A stretch of 18,576 nt of DNA from Isohypsibius dastychi. Lineage: Eukaryota; Tardigrada; Eutardigrada; Parachela; Isohypsibiidae. The stretch is taken from NCBI GenBank assembly GCA_034696485.1, contig JAQIWT010000530.1, forward strand, positions 1 through 18,576. Reading direction: 5' to 3'. How positions within the stretch are numbered: the first letter of the stretch is position 1; each line of letters begins with the position of its first letter. The notes beneath the pieces were generated by a model, which saw nothing but the letters and a program-made list of their open reading frames with translations, was not told the DNA's origin and ran no database searches. The position numbers were made by a program, and so were the translations under genes. This document shows, in pieces, positions 18,404 to 18,576 of this stretch.

Positions 18404-18576
18404 ACAGTAAAAGTCATTAAGTGGACCACCCTGTGGTTCCGAAAAAAGTGGTCCACATACATGACTGGTCCACTTAATGTCGGACCCCTGGCACGCCCTC
18501 TCCCCCAGTCTGGGTGGACCCCTTAATATCCATGCACCCCACCCCTTGAGAGGACCGGAAAGGTTGAAAGTTTTTT
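18403..18576. mobile_element. Inverted-repeat block, candidate end of a Tc1/pogo-like MITE
   Basis: A perfect 14-bp inverted repeat, CATTAAGTGGACCA at 18415-18428 and TGGTCCACTTAATG at 18466-18479, encloses a second 9-bp pair, GTGGACCAC at 18421-18429 and GTGGTCCAC at 18448-18456. Further degenerate copies (GGTGGACCCCTTAAT near 18511) continue toward the edge. A TA dinucleotide followed by CAGT at 18403-18408 is the usual boundary of Tc1/mariner/pogo elements. No transposase is visible. The element probably extends past the window, so its type and size are inferred. Confidence 0.5.

Noticed and set aside
5419-18576. Operon joining the SUMO-like gene and pbs-6
   Set aside because: About 730 bp between stop and start is larger than usual nematode operon spacing, and no clear spliced-leader 2 context was seen.
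1-18576. tRNA genes, rRNA, CRISPR arrays or bacterial-type operons
   Set aside because: Scanning by eye for B-box-like strings and regular repeats found no supported candidate; the window is spliced eukaryotic DNA.

Overview
The window reads as nuclear DNA of a free-living-type nematode, most likely a rhabditid close to Caenorhabditis. The signs are dense genes, introns of about 50 to 790 bp with GT...AG ends, acceptors dominated by TTTTCAG/TTGCAG/TTTTTAG, AT-rich introns, and single-copy metazoan housekeeping genes including a peptide O-xylosyltransferase of the SQV-6 type. I cannot name the species. All exon models below were built by hand from splice consensus, reading phase and recalled family conservation; no alignment was run.

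Layout, left to right. (1) Minus strand, 5024 to the left edge: mitochondrial-type valyl-tRNA synthetase, seven exons, 3' end cut off by the window. (2) Plus strand, 5419-5999: a three-exon gene for a 138-residue SUMO-like protein that ends in Gly-Gly directly before the stop. It shares a 394-bp head-to-head upstream region with gene 1. (3) Plus strand, 6726-8235: proteasome subunit beta type-1 (beta6, PBS-6), six exons, with a possible extra 5' exon at 6494-6619. (4) Minus strand, 13040-8487: peptide O-xylosyltransferase (SQV-6/XYLT), ten exons, tail-to-tail with gene 3. (5) Plus strand, 13620-17788: MLH1 mismatch-repair protein, eleven exons, head-to-head with gene 4. (6) 17789-18576: MLH1 3' UTR, a doubtful Thr/Ser-rich open stretch on the minus strand, and at the right edge an inverted-repeat block that looks like the end of a small DNA transposon.

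The genes do not form a pathway. They are unrelated core functions: mitochondrial translation, protein modification, protein degradation, proteoglycan synthesis and DNA repair. Each strand change falls between genes, giving two divergent pairs with potentially shared promoters.

Most worth a second look: the SUMO-like gene, whose C-terminal Gly-Gly only appears after removal of a 54-nt intron containing a stop, and whose N-terminal tail carries a V-K-T-E site; and the striking excess of the 9-mer ACCGGAAGT (13 exact copies on both strands, in introns and exons and in several reading frames). An overlapping out-of-frame ORF of 102 codons at the start of the xylosyltransferase mRNA and a C12 tract in the SQV-6/MLH1 divergent region are secondary leads.
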